A stretch of 64,000 nucleotides of DNA from NCBI RefSeq assembly GCF_000282315.2, contig NZ_AKJN02000006.1, forward strand, positions 1,550,001 through 1,614,000. The letters are read 5' to 3'. The notes below the pieces were generated by a model that searched no databases, was not told the DNA's origin, and saw nothing but the letters and a program-made list of their open reading frames with translations. A program made the translations under genes and the position numbers. How positions within the stretch are numbered: position 1 is the first letter of the stretch; the number at the start of each line of letters is the position of its first letter. This document shows, piece after piece, positions 33,181 through 42,600 of the stretch. Source of the stretch: Pseudomonas sp. GM41(2012). Its GTDB lineage: Bacteria > Pseudomonadota > Gammaproteobacteria > Pseudomonadales > Pseudomonadaceae.

Positions 33181-33272
33181 TTCGCGAGCAAGCCCGCTCC
33201 CACAAGGGACCTGCGCCGGCCACAAATCCTGCGAACGGCACCACACAAATGTGGGAGCAAGCCTGCTCGCGA
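33181..33272. repeat. REP doublet (GGGAGCAAGC family)
   Basis: Arms at 33181-33204 (TTCGCGAGCAAGCCCGCTCC) and 33250-33272 (TGTGGGAGCAAGCCTGCTCG) are complementary. The conserved ACATTCAACATCAATGTGG core here lies just outside the right arm. The element abuts the truncated oxidoreductase remnant. Confidence 0.75.
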
Positions 33273-33326
33273 TGGCGTCTGCACATTCAACATCAATGTG
33301 GGGACCGGATTTACTTGACCAGTTCA

Positions 33327-33464
33327 GGACCGCGGCTAATCTCCGCCTTCAGTCACCAGCACCTGGGCCTGACGCTGGCCGGGGTAACAGGTCAGTTGGT
33401 CGCCAACTGCATCGCCGGCAAGGCACCCCAATGGCTGGACAGTTTTTCAGTGCGACGCTTCTGA
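33327..33464 (+). pseudogene. 3' fragment of a DAO-family FAD-dependent oxidoreductase
   Basis: Forty-five codons encode GPRLISAFSHQHLGLTLAGV, then TGQLVANCIAGKAP and a terminal DSFSVRRF. This is the C-terminal FAD-contact region of D-amino-acid-oxidase/glycine-oxidase-like proteins (usual pattern GHxHLGxTxGPxTGRLVA). All upstream parts are missing and the frame runs into a REP doublet. It is a decay remnant. Confidence 0.7.
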
Positions 33465-33624
33465 GCGGCGCCGAGATCATCGTGTGTGCAGCGAGGGACT
33501 GAGTTTTTTTCAGAGGCAGGCATTGGACTGATCACGCAGCGACAGGGAACTCCTGACGACCGCCACGCATCCTAGACTATGAGGTACTTCCTTTTTTTGC
33601 TTCATGCTTTCCGAGGACACCGTC

Positions 33625-33942
33625 ATGCGCCGTCTGATTATCATCTCTTCCCTTTTGCTGTGTTTACCCTTCGGCTCCGCTATGGCCAAAGTGGATGCGG
33701 GCGATGTCGCCACGTCAGCCGGGGTTTCCGCATCGCTGTACTCGACCTTCAAGGATGACAAACGGGTGATTCCGGCCCGGGATGACGCCTCCAGCTTCAT
33801 CGCCAGTGGCGGCGCGATTCGTGGTGTTTATCTGGAGTCGTACTTAAAGCAGATTCGTCAGGAACATCCCGGTCTCAACGCCAGCGACGAAGACCTGGCC
33901 AGAGCCATCCTCGTCCAGGAAGGCGTAGCTGCAGGTCAATAA
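33625..33942 (+). CDS. DUF2388 domain-containing secreted protein (105 aa)
   Basis: The ATG at 33625 has GAGGA seven bases upstream and gives MRRLIIISSLLLCLPFGSAMA, a Sec signal peptide. The mature part carries the DUF2388 pattern: VIPARDDASSFIASGGAIRG and YLESYLKQIRQEHPGLNASD. The family is small, periplasmic, often multi-copy in Pseudomonas, and of unknown function. Some databases label relatives as Holliday junction helicase subunits; nothing here supports that. Confidence 0.82.
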   Translation: MRRLIIISSLLLCLPFGSAMAKVDAGDVATSAGVSASLYSTFKDDKRVIPARDDASSFIASGGAIRGVYLESYLKQIRQEHPGLNASDEDLARAILVQEGVAAGQ

Positions 33943-33994
33943 AGACTGAAAAAGTAGCGGTGGGGCTCGCAGCACCCGGATAGCGTTTGCAGCC

Positions 33995-34927
33995 CTACCT
34001 TGCTTCAGCACTCGTGGAGAGTCGCGCCCAACCCGCCACCAGTTGCGCGCTGATGCTCACGCCGCCGCACACCACAATCACCACGTCATGGGCTTCGGCA
34101 ATCGCCGGATGGTCCAGGTAGCCAATTGCCAACGAAACGCCGCACGCCGGTTCGACCAACTGACGCAGGTCGTTGGCGTAACGCACCACGCCCATGATCG
34201 CCTCGTCATCGCTGAGCACGACACATTCATGCGGGAAATCGAGGATGTGCTGCACCGGCCAGGCAGCCACCAAAGTAGCGCCGAGCGACTTGGCGACCGT
34301 ATCGATCCGGGGAAATACAACCGGATGTCCGGCACTGACAGCGGCGGCAAAAGACGCAGAACCCTGGGTTTCACACGCGATGATCCGGCAGTCCGTGCGC
34401 TTGTGGCGGATCAATCCGGTGAGAATCCCCGCCAGCAACCCCCCGCCCCCTACCGACATCACAACTGCATCGACCTGAGGACAATCCTCGAGGATTTCAT
34501 CGACCATTGTGCTGTGCCCTTCCCACAGTACCGGGTGATCGAAGGCTGGCACGTATTCGGTGTCCGCACCCTGCGCGAGTTCTTTGGCCCGTAGATTGGC
34601 TTCGTCCCAGACCTTGCCATGGACGATCACCTCGGCACCGGTTTTCCTGATCCGTGCGCGGGTGGTTTCCGGCGTGGTGTTCGGCACCACAATGCAGGCT
34701 TTCAACCCCAGTCTGGCGGCAGCCACGGCGGTGGCGAACCCGGCATTGCCGCCGGAAGGACAGATCACTTTGCGTTTCCCTTGCGCCGCCGCCTGGCTGC
34801 ACAAGAGCCCTATACCGCGAAGTTTGAATGAGCCGCTCGGTTGCAGGTTTTCCAGCTTGAGCCAGATTCGACGAGATGGGGTCGACAGGTCTGGATGCAG
34901 AATCAGGGGCGTTCTGATGTGAAGCAT
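33995..34927 (-). CDS. PLP-dependent threonine/serine dehydratase family protein
   Basis: A 310-residue fold-type II PLP enzyme. The PLP Lys is in GSFKLRG (about residue 33), the cofactor loop SGGNAG near 60, and the phosphate-binding VGGGGL near 160. The size and motifs fit L-serine/threonine dehydratases without the ACT regulatory domain. The start at 34927 has AAGGAGC at ideal distance. A 9-bp dyad AGGGTGAAC/GTTCACCCT (34942-34950, 34969-34977) lies just upstream and may be an operator or a terminator for the SDR gene upstream. Confidence 0.82.
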   Translation of the reverse strand: MLHIRTPLILHPDLSTPSRRIWLKLENLQPSGSFKLRGIGLLCSQAAAQGKRKVICPSGGNAGFATAVAAARLGLKACIVVPNTTPETTRARIRKTGAEVIVHGKVWDEANLRAKELAQGADTEYVPAFDHPVLWEGHSTMVDEILEDCPQVDAVVMSVGGGGLLAGILTGLIRHKRTDCRIIACETQGSASFAAAVSAGHPVVFPRIDTVAKSLGATLVAAWPVQHILDFPHECVVLSDDEAIMGVVRYANDLRQLVEPACGVSLAIGYLDHPAIAEAHDVVIVVCGGVSISAQLVAGWARLSTSAEAR

Positions 34928-34994
34928 GGTGGTGCTCCTTAAGGGTGAACGGTCCTTATCCAAGCTTAGTTCACCCTGCCCGGAGGCTACCGAT

Positions 34995-35786
34995 TCAGCG
35001 ATAACGCGGTGCGGCCGTAGAGTTGCCGAACAAGCCTGAAAGCCTCTGGCGCTGGGCTTCGTAGGTGTCCCACTGGTCGCCTTGGTGCAGGCCCGGAATG
35101 GTCACCACTTCGCCTTGCGCCAGACCCATCAGCGCGGCGTCGACCATGTCCTGGGCAGACATCACGATCTCTTGCGGCAGGTTTTCCACCGGGTTGCCGG
35201 CCTCGCTCCAGAAGGCGGTGGCGGTGGCGCCGGGCAATACGGCCTGGATACGAATGCCTTTGTCGGCCAGCTCACGGTGCATCGATTGGCTCAGGCCGAG
35301 GACAAACGCCTTGGATCCGCCATACACACCGTTGAGAATTTCCGGCGCAATGGCAACGATCGAGGAAATGTTGATCACCGTCCCGGTGCCACGAGCAACG
35401 AAGCCTGGCACCACCGCGTAAGCCAGGCGCATCAAAGCGGTCACGTTGAGGGTGATCATGTCTTCCATGTCATCCACCGGGCTGCCGAGCAGCGGCATGA
35501 CAGCGCCGACCCCGGCGTTGTTGACCAACAGGGTGATACTGGCGTCAGCGCGTAGAATTTCCTCGACCCGCCGCACGTCGGCCTTGTCTTTCAAATCGGC
35601 GGCGACCACTTCCACAGCGCGACCGGTTTCGTTACTCAAGTGGTTGGCCAGGGCGTTCAGTTTCGCCTGACTGCGGGCGACCAGAATCAGGTCGTAACCC
35701 TGCCGGGCAAGACGGTCGGCATACACCGCGCCGATGCCCGAAGAAGCGCCAGTGATCAGAGCGGTACCTTTGGATGAGAGAGCCAT
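34995..35786 (-). CDS. SDR-family oxidoreductase (DltE/YqjQ-like)
   Basis: A 263-residue short-chain dehydrogenase with TGASSGIG (residues about 11-18), NNAG, ISS and YGGSKAFV as catalytic elements. The C-terminal part (LFGNSTAAPRYR) is variable. The ATG at 35786 is supported by AAGGAAA. It is divergent from a GlxA-type regulator (124-base gap). That arrangement suggests it is a target of the regulator, perhaps in detoxifying a reactive carbonyl. Confidence 0.83.
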   Translation of the reverse strand: MALSSKGTALITGASSGIGAVYADRLARQGYDLILVARSQAKLNALANHLSNETGRAVEVVAADLKDKADVRRVEEILRADASITLLVNNAGVGAVMPLLGSPVDDMEDMITLNVTALMRLAYAVVPGFVARGTGTVINISSIVAIAPEILNGVYGGSKAFVLGLSQSMHRELADKGIRIQAVLPGATATAFWSEAGNPVENLPQEIVMSAQDMVDAALMGLAQGEVVTIPGLHQGDQWDTYEAQRQRLSGLFGNSTAAPRYR

Positions 35787-35910
35787 GTCAATTTCCTTCA
35801 CAGTGAGGCGATAACTTCGCCGGGTGTGAATCGTTATAAAGGGTCTAACGCTCGTCTCAAATGACGTTTAAAGTACGTTTTTCGGACATGACCTTTTTGA
35901 GGACATCTCA

Positions 35911-36858
35911 ATGACTTCCGTGGCGTTTGTAGTGTTTGAAGGGTTCCAGTCCATGGCACTGGCGGCCATGCCGGTGTTCGAGTACGCCAACTTCAGCGCT
36001 GGCGAAGCGCTTTATGACGTCAGCGTATTGTCCGAAGACGGCCGCACATTGCGCGCTTCCGGCGGGCTGAGCGTCGGCACCGAGGCCTTTGGTGAGCGGG
36101 TGTTCGACACGGTGATTGTGGTCGGCGGCGATGCCATCCTCGAGCAGGCACCCGAGGGCGTACTGACTTACCTGCGCGACAGCGTTAAAACCGCCCGGCG
36201 CACGGCGTCGATCTGCTCCGGGGCGTTCGTCCTGGCCCAGGCGGGATTGCTCGACGGACGGCGGGCCACCACCCATTGGGCTTATGCACGGGAGCTGCAA
36301 GCGCGGTTTCCGTCGATCAAGGTCGAAGAAGACCGCATCTACGTCGTCGACGGTTCGATCTGGACCTCCGCCGGGATGACTGCCGGCATCGACCTGGCGC
36401 TGGCCATGGTGGAAAAGGATCACGGCGCCGCACTGGCCCGTTCCGTGGCGCAGAAACTGGTGATGTACCACCGCCGCGCGGGAGGCCAGTCGCAGCACTC
36501 GGCGCTGTTGGAACTGGAAGCGAAATCCGACCGCATTCAAACCGTCCTCGGCTATGCGCGAGAACACCTCACCGAGACGTTGTCGGTGGAGCAACTGGCG
36601 GACGTCGCGCGCCTCAGCCCTCGGCAGTTCAGCCGGGCCTTTCGGGCGGAAACCGGTCAATCACCGGCAAAAGCCATCGAGAACCTGCGCCTGGAAACGG
36701 CAAGGCAGATGCTGGAGCGCGGGCGCCTGACCCTCGATCAGATCGCCGAAGAGTCGGGTTTCAGCGACTGCCGCCGCATGCGCGAAGCCTTCCTTCGGGC
36801 GTTCGGGCAGCCGCCGCAGGTGATTCGGCGGAATGCCAGGGCCGACACCGCCACGTAG
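35911..36858 (+). CDS. GlxA-family regulator (DJ-1/PfpI plus AraC HTH)
   Basis: A 315-residue regulator. Residues 3-165 are a DJ-1/PfpI-like class I glutamine amidotransferase domain with the nucleophile elbow ASICSGAFVLAQAG. The C-terminal 100 residues are an AraC HTH pair, with LSVEQLADVARLSPRQFSRAF and IAEESGFSDCRRMREAF. This is the FtrA/GlxA/CdhR layout that senses small nitrogen compounds or aldehydes. It is divergent from an SDR gene. Its stop codon overlaps a REP palindrome. Confidence 0.88.
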   Translation: MTSVAFVVFEGFQSMALAAMPVFEYANFSAGEALYDVSVLSEDGRTLRASGGLSVGTEAFGERVFDTVIVVGGDAILEQAPEGVLTYLRDSVKTARRTASICSGAFVLAQAGLLDGRRATTHWAYARELQARFPSIKVEEDRIYVVDGSIWTSAGMTAGIDLALAMVEKDHGAALARSVAQKLVMYHRRAGGQSQHSALLELEAKSDRIQTVLGYAREHLTETLSVEQLADVARLSPRQFSRAFRAETGQSPAKAIENLRLETARQMLERGRLTLDQIAEESGFSDCRRMREAFLRAFGQPPQVIRRNARADTAT

Positions 36859-36942
36859 GAGCTGCCGCAGGCTGCGATCTTTTGATCTTGATCTTGATCT
36901 TGAAAAGCAAAGTCAAAAGATCGCAGCCTGCGGCAGCTCCTA
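36855..36942. repeat. REP palindrome, second copy of the mtlK-mtlG element
   Basis: Arms GTAGGAGCTGCCGCAGGCTG plus ten bases (36855-36884) and its complement (36914-36942) are the same element as at 3951-4039. The loop contains a GATCTT hexamer repeated three times. It covers the GlxA-type stop codon. Confidence 0.8.
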
Positions 36943-36978
36943 AACTGAACGGTGTCAGGTCCGTTTGTGGAGGTGCAG

Positions 36979-37638
36979 ATGAAAATCTCGGCCAAACTGG
37001 CGTTTTTCGCCATTGTTTCCACCCTCGCCTACCTTGGGCTCGCGGTGTGGGGGCTTGGCGGGTTCTCGGCGTTTTTCTCTCATGCACCGCTGGTGGTTAT
37101 CGTGCTTGCCACGTTGGTGATGGCCATCGCGTCCTTGTTCACTGAGGTCAACCTGAGTTCCGGCGAACGTGAAGACCGGGCCAATCGTTGGGTGCTGCCG
37201 GCGTTCGGGGTGATTGGTTTATTGAGCGGGTACCTGCCGGCCTACACTGACCGGATCGATTTCTGGACCTTTGGTGGCGAAGGTGTGCGCTGGCTCGGGG
37301 CATTACTGTTCATCATCGGCGGCACGTTGCGGCTGTGGCCGGTATTTGTGCTGGGCAAGCGTTTCAGTGGACTGGTGGCGATTCAGCCGGGGCACACGCT
37401 GGTCACCGACGGGATTTATCGTACCTTGCGCAACCCCAGTTATCTGGGGCTGATGATCACTGCGGTGGGCTGGGCGCTGGCCTTTCGCTCCGGCGTTGGC
37501 CTGTTGCTGGCCGCGCTGACGCTAATCCCGCTGATCGCCCGCATTCACTCCGAAGAAGCGCTGTTAAGGACGCAGTTCGGCAGCGAATACGAGGCTTACT
37601 GCGCCCGCAGTTGGCGGTTGATTCCTGGGGTTTATTAG
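36979..37638 (+). CDS. isoprenylcysteine methyltransferase-like (PEMT/ICMT) membrane protein
   Basis: A 219-residue membrane protein with five or six hydrophobic segments. The C-terminal part holds the ICMT/PEMT signature: HTLVTDGIYRTLRNPSYLGL followed by a hydrophobic helix, then EEALLRTQFGSEYEAYC. This region binds SAM in the eukaryotic family. The start at 36979 is set by GGAGG. The bacterial substrate is unknown, possibly a lipid or a small hydrophobic thiol. It stands alone between two REP elements. Confidence 0.78.
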   Translation: MKISAKLAFFAIVSTLAYLGLAVWGLGGFSAFFSHAPLVVIVLATLVMAIASLFTEVNLSSGEREDRANRWVLPAFGVIGLLSGYLPAYTDRIDFWTFGGEGVRWLGALLFIIGGTLRLWPVFVLGKRFSGLVAIQPGHTLVTDGIYRTLRNPSYLGLMITAVGWALAFRSGVGLLLAALTLIPLIARIHSEEALLRTQFGSEYEAYCARSWRLIPGVY

Positions 37639-37655
37639 CCAATTCACCTACCCCC

Positions 37656-37744
37656 TGTGGGAGCGAGCCTGCTCGCGATAGCGATCTTTCAGTCACATCA
37701 ATGCTGAATGTGCTGACGCTATCGCGAGCAGGCTCGCTCCCACA
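37656..37744. repeat. REP doublet
   Basis: Perfect 28-bp arms (37656-37683 and 37717-37744) of the GGGAGCGAGCCTGCTCGCGA family, with the core CACATCAATGCTGAATGTG between. The right arm ends one base before the stop codon of the HAD gene. Confidence 0.85.
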
Positions 37745-38413
37745 TTAGATTTGTTGCAGGCGGATGAGACCGTCGGCGTCTGTTCGGGCCTCGACCGATT
37801 TGTAGCTGGCTAATGTGGCATGCGGGGTCCGGAGCGGATGGTCGTGGGTCGCGGTCACCACGATCAGGCCTGCGCCCGCCGCCTCGGCGGCGAGAATGCC
37901 TACGGTGGCGTCTTCAAAAATCAGGCAATCGGCCGGTTCAATGCCCAAGCGCTTGGCCGCCAGTCGATAGCCCGCGGGATCGGGCTTTCCGGCACTGACG
38001 TCTTCGGCAGTGACCATCACCAAAGGCTGTGGAATGCCCGCCGCGGCCATCCGCCGCAGCGCCAATGCCTTCGGCGCCGAGGTGACGATTGCCCACTGGT
38101 TGGCGGGCAGCGACTTCAGGAAACTCGCCGCGCCTGGCACCTCGATGATCCCCTCGACATCCTCGATTTCCGCCTCGGTGATGAACGCCGCTTCAGCCTC
38201 GGCATCCACCCCGGGCAACGCCAGGCGATTGATGGTGTCGATGGCGCGAACGCCATGGATGGTGGGCAGGAATGAGGCGACATCGACGCCGTGGCGCAAG
38301 GCCCAGGCCGCCCAGATCCGCTCGGCAGCGGCGATGGAGTTGAGGACGGTGCCGTCCATATCAAACAGAAAAGCGCGGTAATGGGTATTGAAGACAGATT
38401 CTTGAGCAGACAA
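37745..38413 (-). CDS. HAD-family sugar/glycerol-phosphate phosphatase
   Basis: A 222-residue HAD hydrolase. Motif I is FLFDMDGTVLNS with the nucleophile Asp, motif II is IVTSAPKA, and the motif III/IV region is GKPDPAGYRLA with LIFEDATVG. This matches the DOG/GPP-type phosphatases (2-deoxyglucose-6-P, glycerol-P or related sugar phosphates). The TTG at 38413 is chosen as start because AGAGGA lies upstream at a suitable distance and the usual short N-terminus follows; no ATG is suitably placed. It appears monocistronic. Confidence 0.8.
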   Translation of the reverse strand: MSAQESVFNTHYRAFLFDMDGTVLNSIAAAERIWAAWALRHGVDVASFLPTIHGVRAIDTINRLALPGVDAEAEAAFITEAEIEDVEGIIEVPGAASFLKSLPANQWAIVTSAPKALALRRMAAAGIPQPLVMVTAEDVSAGKPDPAGYRLAAKRLGIEPADCLIFEDATVGILAAEAAGAGLIVVTATHDHPLRTPHATLASYKSVEARTDADGLIRLQQI

Positions 38414-38525
38414 GGGGGAGCTTCCTCTCGCAAGTGCCAGGCGGGTTCGCCGAACAATGTAGCATTTGCGAGGAGCTGCCGAACGCGGCCCGAGCCTTCG
38501 GCAACTCCCGCAGAGGATTTCGTTG

Positions 38526-38738
38526 CTAAGCGGGACGCGGTGCTTCAACAGGCGGGGTGCCGTCGTGAAACATCGTTTTCAGTTGAGCACGCAGTTCCGG
38601 TGAGTCGGTGTGCTTGTGAACACTGACCGCATGCTGTGCGGCGGCCTCGAGCAGTTCGTTTTCAGAGTCTGCGGACAGTGCGACCGAGCATTTGGCATCA
38701 CTTGGAAACTCGCGGCAGTCGATGTATTTACGCGCCAT
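38526..38738 (-). CDS. DUF1059 domain-containing small protein (70 aa)
   Basis: The ATG at 38738 has a strong GGGAGGAG site. The protein starts MARKYIDCREFPSDAKCSVAL, typical of DUF1059, a family of small predicted metal-binding proteins with two Cys (here Cys8 and Cys17) and a C-terminal HAVSVHKH His cluster. The fold is thought to be ferredoxin-like. Function is unknown. It lies alone between the HAD gene and the response regulator, all on the minus strand. Confidence 0.82.
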   Translation of the reverse strand: MARKYIDCREFPSDAKCSVALSADSENELLEAAAQHAVSVHKHTDSPELRAQLKTMFHDGTPPVEAPRPA

Positions 38739-38903
38739 GATCTTCTCCTCCCTACGACGAAAGGCAGGCCGTGGCCTGCGTGAACGATCACTCGACGCGC
38801 CACCCCAGACATCAAACACGATTGCAGGTCGCACCGAGTGTGCCGACTCTTGAAGTATAGGCCCGCCACAACGCGCATCGTCACAGGTTGTAGTGGTTTA
38901 GTT

Positions 38904-39311
38904 CTACAGGGTACTTTTCGACTTCAAGGCACCTTCCACACAGTCCAGCAACTGCCCAAGCGCCCACGGTTTCTTGATGAACGACACTGAATGCCTGACC
39001 CCGGAGCTTTCCGGCGTTTCAAAACCGGACATGATCATGATCGGTTTTTCGGGCCAGCGGTCGCCAAACAGATTGGCCAGGTCCGCGCCGTTGAGTTTGC
39101 CTGGCATGCTGATGTCCGTGAGCAACAAGCCCACCTGTTGTGCATGCAATTCCAGATATTCCGATGCAGCGTCTGCACTGACATGCGGTTCAACCACAAA
39201 CCCTTCCTCCTGAAGAACTTCGCAGAGAAACTCCAGGATTAACGGGTCGTCCTCAACCACAAGAATCAACCCGCCAGTGAGATGTTCGCCCGCCGTCGAT
39301 ATTGGTCTCAT
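38904..39311 (-). CDS. single-domain response regulator (CheY-like)
   Basis: A 135-residue receiver domain without an output domain. The acidic pair is VVEDD, the phospho-acceptor Asp is in LLLTDISMPG, and the conserved Lys is in SFIKKPW. The ATG at 39311 follows AGGGAG. Such FixJ/CpdR-like stand-alone receivers usually belong to a phosphorelay from a hybrid kinase elsewhere; no kinase is adjacent. Confidence 0.83.
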   Translation of the reverse strand: MRPISTAGEHLTGGLILVVEDDPLILEFLCEVLQEEGFVVEPHVSADAASEYLELHAQQVGLLLTDISMPGKLNGADLANLFGDRWPEKPIMIMSGFETPESSGVRHSVSFIKKPWALGQLLDCVEGALKSKSTL

Positions 39312-39425
39312 GACTGTGCCACTCCCTGATTGCCAAAATGATTTCGCGGGCTCAAATCCGCTACCTATCAGGTATGAGCGGCGGACTTCGCGGAAATTCA
39401 TTTTTGATACAACCGGGCGATGAAT

Positions 39426-39457
39426 CAGGCGCCTATACAGCGCTGTATAGGCGCCTG
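39426..39457. other. perfect 32-bp palindrome
   Basis: CAGGCGCCTATACAGC is followed immediately by its exact reverse complement, with no spacer. It lies 37 bases after the stop of the MXKDX gene and upstream of the response regulator gene. It could terminate the oxidoreductase operon, although no U-tract follows, or bind a dimeric regulator. Confidence 0.55.
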
Positions 39458-39493
39458 CAAACCAGGGTGTGGCCTTACAGGAGGGGATTTTGA

Positions 39494-39775
39494 TCAGTAC
39501 GACGGCACGTCTTTTTTCATGGTGTCCTTGGACATCGCGTCCTTCTTCATTCCGTCCTTGGACATGGTGTCTTTCTTCATCGCGTCCTTGCTCATGGAAT
39601 CCTTGGACATGGCGTCCTTTTTCATCGTGTCCTTTTGCATGGCGTCTTTGGACATTGAATCCTTGCTCATGCTGTCTTTGCTCATACCGTTAGTGGTTGT
39701 TGCATCGGCGGCAAACACGCTGGCTGCGCCAAACGCCAGGCACATGGACAGTACGGTAGTCGCTAACTTTTTCAT
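39494..39775 (-). CDS. periplasmic pentapeptide MXKDX repeat protein
   Basis: A 93-residue protein. Residues 1-22 (MKKLATTVLSMCLAFGAASV...) are a Sec signal peptide. The mature part is almost only twelve tandem pentapeptides of the form M(S/K/Q)KD(S/A/T/G/V). This is the MXKDX family seen in Burkholderia and Pseudomonas. It is rich in Met, Lys and Asp. It ends an apparent operon with a cytochrome b561 and a molybdopterin oxidoreductase (gap 71 bases, containing a small GCGCAGC/GCTGCGC hairpin). A role in protecting or metal-supplying the periplasmic redox enzyme is possible but unproven. Confidence 0.85.
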   Translation of the reverse strand: MKKLATTVLSMCLAFGAASVFAADATTTNGMSKDSMSKDSMSKDAMQKDTMKKDAMSKDSMSKDAMKKDTMSKDGMKKDAMSKDTMKKDVPSY

Positions 39776-39846
39776 GATGAAACTCCTTGAAGCACAGGTT
39801 GCGAATGAGCGCAGCGGGCGCTGCGCAGTGAAGTGGCCAGGCGCCG

Positions 39847-40628
<782 letters not shown>

Positions 40629-40632
<4 letters not shown>

Positions 40633-41249
40633 ACGACCTCCTTGCGACCGACAATCATGGCCCACAACGTTTTGGGAACCAGCGCGACCATCACCAGATG
40701 AACCGCGACAAAGGCCACCAACAGCGACATCGCGATGAAGTGCACGTGCCGCGCGCCTTCGTAGCCGCCCAGCAGTTCACGCAACAGCGGAAACTGGACG
40801 GACTTCCACAACACCAGCCCGGAAATCACCAGCAGCGTGATGTCGACCATCACGAACAGGTACGCCACCCGTTGCACCTGGTTGTAATGACTCAGGTCGG
40901 CATGCCCCAATCGGCCCCGCAATGCCGCCCACAGGTCATGCAAAACCCCTTTGGGTGAGACCGGGAAAAAGCGCCGTTTCAGACGACCACTGACGAGGTT
41001 GATGATCAGGTAGACAAGGCCATTGATGGCCAGGAACCACATCGCCGCGAAATGCCATTGCAATGCGCCGCCGAGCCAACCACCCAAGGTGATCGTTTTG
41101 GGAAAACTGAAGTCGTACAGCGGAGACGCGTTATAGATTCGCCAACCGCTGGTCACCATGACCAGCACTGCCAGGGCGTTCAGCCAATGGGTCAGCCGTA
41201 GCCAGCGGGGATGGCTGCTGACCGTGGGTGAAGCAGGTAACGGCGACAT
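40629..41249 (-). CDS. cytochrome b561-type membrane subunit
   Basis: A 206-residue integral membrane protein with four or five helices and conserved His in LRLTHWLNALAV, LQWHFAAMW and RHVHFIAMS that fit di-heme cytochrome b561 (Ni/Fe-hydrogenase b-type) proteins. It is the first gene of the oxidoreductase operon, with ATGA overlap to the next gene. It is analogous to MsrQ-type partners, but of the b561 family. Confidence 0.85.
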
Positions 41250-41355
41250 GATGGGCTCCCGGCGGTTGATCGTTGGAGCCGATTATGCGAGCCGACAGAT
41301 CGCCAAATCCTCACGTAAAGTTAAATTAAACGTGATAACTCCCCCCCCCAATAAC

Positions 41356-41461
41356 CTGTGGGAGTGAGCCTGCTCCGGGCGGCGTTCCGACGATGGCGGC
41401 ATTACATTCAACATAGATGTTGACTGACCCACCGCTATCGCGAGCAGGCTCGCTCCCACAG
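41356..41461. repeat. REP doublet
   Basis: Arms CTGTGGGAGTGAGCCTGCTC (41356-41375) and GAGCAGGCTCGCTCCCACAG (41442-41461) pair with one G-U. The right arm is followed by a run of T, so it could terminate transcription on the plus strand. The spacer keeps CATTCAACATAGATGTTG. Confidence 0.8.
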
Positions 41462-41533
41462 TTTTTTTGCGTGGTCCGCCCTTGGCTCAATTGTGGTTAA
41501 AATGCCGCCCCAACAAATTGCTGGCCCTGCCCG

Positions 41534-42475
41534 ATGAACGCTGACGCCCTCTCCACCCTCCACGACCATCTGCTGACAGCCCTGGCCACTGCCCCCGCCG
41601 AAACCCGCCGGCTGTTCCACGGCCGTGGTCGGTGCTGGCCGGGGCTGGAGCAATTGACCGTCGACTGGTTGCAGGGCGTGGTGCTGGTGTCGCTGTTCAA
41701 GGAACCCGAAGCGTCGCAGCTGGAAGCGTTGAAACACAAGCTCATGGACCTCACGCAATCGCCTGCGTGGACGCAATCCGGCGCGCATACACTCTTGCTG
41801 CAACATCGCTACCTGCTGCAAAGCACCACCGAGTGGCTGTTGGGGGACTCGATCGACGAGATGACGATCACTGAGGGCGGCCTGCATTACCGGGTGGATC
41901 TGGGCCGCAAACAGAACACCGGCCTGTTCCTCGACATGCGTTACGGCCGCGACTGGGTGCGGGCCAATGCCCAAGGCAAGCGCGTGCTGAATCTGTTCGC
42001 CTACACCTGCGGATTCTCGGTAGCGGCCATCGAAGGGGGGGCGACGCACGTGGTCAATCTGGACATGTCCAGCCCGGCCCTGAGCCGTGGTCGCGACAAT
42101 CACCGGCTCAACGGCCACGACCTGAGCAAGGTGACGTTCCTCGGTCATGACCTGTTCAAATCCTGGGGCAAGGTGATCAGCAAGGGCCCTTACGACCTGG
42201 TGATCATCGACCCACCGTCGTTTCAGAAAGGCAGTTTTCTGCTGACCAAGGACTACCAGCGCGTGCTGCGCCGACTGCCGGAATTGCTCAGCCCTCAGGG
42301 CACGGTGCTGGCGTGCATGAATGATCCGGCGTTTGGTGCGGACTTCCTCATCGACGGCGTCACCCGCGAAGCACCGAGCCTGCGGTTCGAGCAACGGCTG
42401 GACAATCCGCCGGAATTTCCCGATGCCGATGTTGAATGCGGGTTGAAGGCGCTGGTGTTCAAGCTGGAGGATTGA
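41534..42475 (+). CDS. class I SAM-dependent methyltransferase, RlmI/RlmK-like
   Basis: A 313-residue protein. The SAM motif is NLFAYTCGFSVAAIEGGA (about residues 154-171), and motif IV is IIDPPSFQKGSF, the form used by rRNA cytosine-C5 or guanosine methyltransferases of the RlmI/RlmL group. The N-terminal PUA domain of RlmI is not recognisable. It may modify rRNA or another RNA. It stands alone between REP elements. Confidence 0.8.
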   Translation: MNADALSTLHDHLLTALATAPAETRRLFHGRGRCWPGLEQLTVDWLQGVVLVSLFKEPEASQLEALKHKLMDLTQSPAWTQSGAHTLLLQHRYLLQSTTEWLLGDSIDEMTITEGGLHYRVDLGRKQNTGLFLDMRYGRDWVRANAQGKRVLNLFAYTCGFSVAAIEGGATHVVNLDMSSPALSRGRDNHRLNGHDLSKVTFLGHDLFKSWGKVISKGPYDLVIIDPPSFQKGSFLLTKDYQRVLRRLPELLSPQGTVLACMNDPAFGADFLIDGVTREAPSLRFEQRLDNPPEFPDADVECGLKALVFKLED

Positions 42476-42485
42476 GTTCTGCTTT

Positions 42486-42577
42486 CTGTGGGAGCGAGCC
42501 TGCTCGCGAAGGCGTCGTATCAGCCGACATCAATACTGAATGTGCCGGCCTCTTCGCGAGCAGGCTCGCTCCCACAG
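42486..42577. repeat. REP doublet
   Basis: Perfect 26-bp arms (42486-42511, 42552-42577) of the same family as 37656, with GACATCAATACTGAATGTG between. It separates the convergent methyltransferase and LuxR genes and may terminate both. Confidence 0.85.
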
Positions 42578-42600
42578 GAGACTTGCAGTACTCCGCCCAG

